The position numbers and the translations under genes are program-made. The notes under the pieces were generated by a model, which did not search any database, had not been told where the DNA came from, and saw only the letters and a program-made list of their open reading frames with translations. From positions 5,504 to 12,341 of the forward strand of contig QHOR01000208.1 of NCBI GenBank assembly GCA_003219395.1: a DNA stretch of 6,838 bases, written 5' to 3'. This stretch comes from Verrucomicrobiota bacterium. Its GTDB lineage: Bacteria; Verrucomicrobiota; Verrucomicrobiia; Chthoniobacterales; UBA10450. Below are positions 5,979 through 6,838 of this stretch, piece after piece (positions within the stretch are counted from its first letter, which is position 1; every line of letters begins with the position of its first letter).

Positions 5979-6838
5979 CTATGCGGCAGAGACGGGCGGA
6001 GCGGTTTCAGGTTTTCGCGTCGCAACCATCACATCTGGACGCAAACCTTCTTCGCGCGGAATGATGGTCGTTGTCTTCTGGCCTGGCTTGGGATAAGCGA
6101 TCCGGCTGTGCAGCATCATTAAAAGGGTGAACCGAAAACGCTCTGCGATGATTTTCAATTCGCCCAGTGTCAGATCGCAGTCGTCCAGCTGCCGATCGCT
6201 AATGCGCTCCTCAATCAGTTCGTTTACGAGCGTTTCGATTTTTTGCGGCGTAGGTTTCTCCAGGCTGCGTGATGCGCTTTCGATCGTGTCGGCCAGGCTC
6301 ACGATGGCGCTTTCCTTTGTTTGTGGTTTTGGTCCGCCGTATCGAAAACTCTCCTCCTTGACCTCCGGGATATCATCCTCGCGCAGCTTCATAATTTTTC
6401 CGCCAGCGCGCGCATCTTCGTGCTGCTGAAGCGCTCGTTGATAAAAATAACGGACGATTGAGGTACCGTGATGCTCCTGGATGATGTCAATGATGCGCTG
6501 ATTGAGTCTGTATTTCAGGGCAAGATCAACACCTTCCTTCACGTGCGCGATGATAATTAACGCACTCATCGTCGGTGCGAGATCATCATGCGGATTGCGT
6601 TCAAAGCTCATGTTCTCAGTGAAGTATTCCGGCTTCACCAACTTGCCCACGTCATGAAAATAAGCGCAGACGCGGCACAGCGTGGCGTTTGCTCCGATCG
6701 CTTCCGCCGCGGCTTCGGCGAGATTGGCAACCACCAGGCTGTGATGATACGTGCCTGGTGCCTCGATGGTCATACGGCGCAGTAGCGGATGATTGAGATC
6801 AGATGCTTCTAACCAGGAAATGTCCGTTGTGATTTGAA
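5979..6838 (-). CDS. PgpH-type 7TM HD-domain phosphodiesterase, C-terminal part (runs off right edge)
   Basis: The minus-strand frame is open from the right edge to TAG at 5979-5981, with 286 codons visible. An internal ATG at 6773 exists, but the 21 codons before it (ending SDLNHPLLRR) continue the conserved family sequence, so the true start lies beyond the window. The HD-domain metal ligands are present, numbered from the first visible codon: H32 (GTYHHS), H61-D62 (FHDVGK), H98 (IIIAHV), H122-H123 (EHHGTS), D183 (SLADTIESASRS). The end DDCDLTLGELKIIAERF...HSRIAYPK matches the PgpH family, in which a seven-helix membrane region and an extracellular domain precede this cytoplasmic part. Known members hydrolyse cyclic di-AMP to pApA. 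A short proline- and alanine-rich tail follows. The gene converges on nuoC, and the 42 bp between them shows no clear terminator. Confidence 0.92.
   Translation of the reverse strand, partial: QITTDISWLEASDLNHPLLRRMTIEAPGTYHHSLVVANLAEAAAEAIGANATLCRVCAYFHDVGKLVKPEYFTENMSFERNPHDDLAPTMSALIIIAHVKEGVDLALKYRLNQRIIDIIQEHHGTSIVRYFYQRALQQHEDARAGGKIMKLREDDIPEVKEESFRYGGPKPQTKESAIVSLADTIESASRSLEKPTPQKIETLVNELIEERISDRQLDDCDLTLGELKIIAERFRFTLLMMLHSRIAYPKPGQKTTTIIPREEGLRPDVMVATRKPETAPPVSAA

Noticed and set aside
5979..6773. HD-domain protein taken as complete from the ATG at 6773
   Set aside because: The frame stays open to the window edge, and the 21 codons upstream match the conserved family sequence (SDLNHPLLRR before the internal methionine), so it is a partial gene.

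Overview
The window looks like bacterial chromosome of moderate GC from a Gram-negative organism: it carries a TonB-dependent outer-membrane receptor with a signal peptide and proton-translocating complex I genes. The many short dispersed repeats lodged between genes and at gene edges, an S23-type four-helix-bundle gene among housekeeping genes, and the style of the proteins suggest a soil Verrucomicrobiota (Chthoniobacterales/Udaeobacter-like). That assignment is an inference from general familiarity and was not tested by a search.

Minus-strand block, read right to left from about 4500 to 1: cysD (ATP sulfurylase small subunit), a broken four-helix-bundle gene enclosed by 36-bp inverted repeats, a fused cysN/cysC (ATP sulfurylase GTPase plus APS kinase), a GNAT acetyltransferase, and the first 291 residues of a TonB-dependent receptor that runs off the left edge. 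Gaps are tiny or overlapping (4-nt, 8-nt and 17-nt junctions), so this is probably one transcript. CysD and CysN/C together turn sulfate and ATP into APS and then PAPS. The acetyltransferase and receptor are passengers or partners of unknown substrate.

Divergent from cysD, after a gap of about 250 bp, is a plus-strand pair nuoB-nuoC (connecting subunits of NADH:quinone oxidoreductase), with a 63-bp repeat between them. nuoC faces a convergent gene 42 bp away: the cytoplasmic C-terminal part of a PgpH-type 7TM HD-domain protein (probable cyclic-di-AMP phosphodiesterase), cut by the right edge. nuoA and nuoD are not adjacent.

The most interesting part is 3284-3667. Two 36-bp inverted repeats (31 of 36 positions match) enclose exactly one S23/IVS-type four-helix-bundle gene. 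This looks like a small mobile element resembling the intervening sequences of 23S rRNA genes, here sitting between cysD and cysN/C. Its gene is inactivated by an internal deletion with frameshift. One repeat ends next to the cysD stop, and the other end now supplies the GTG start and first 19 residues of CysN/C. A separate 63-bp repeat family (TGTAG...CCACA ends) has one copy between nuoB and nuoC and another read through as the N-terminal extension of the acetyltransferase.
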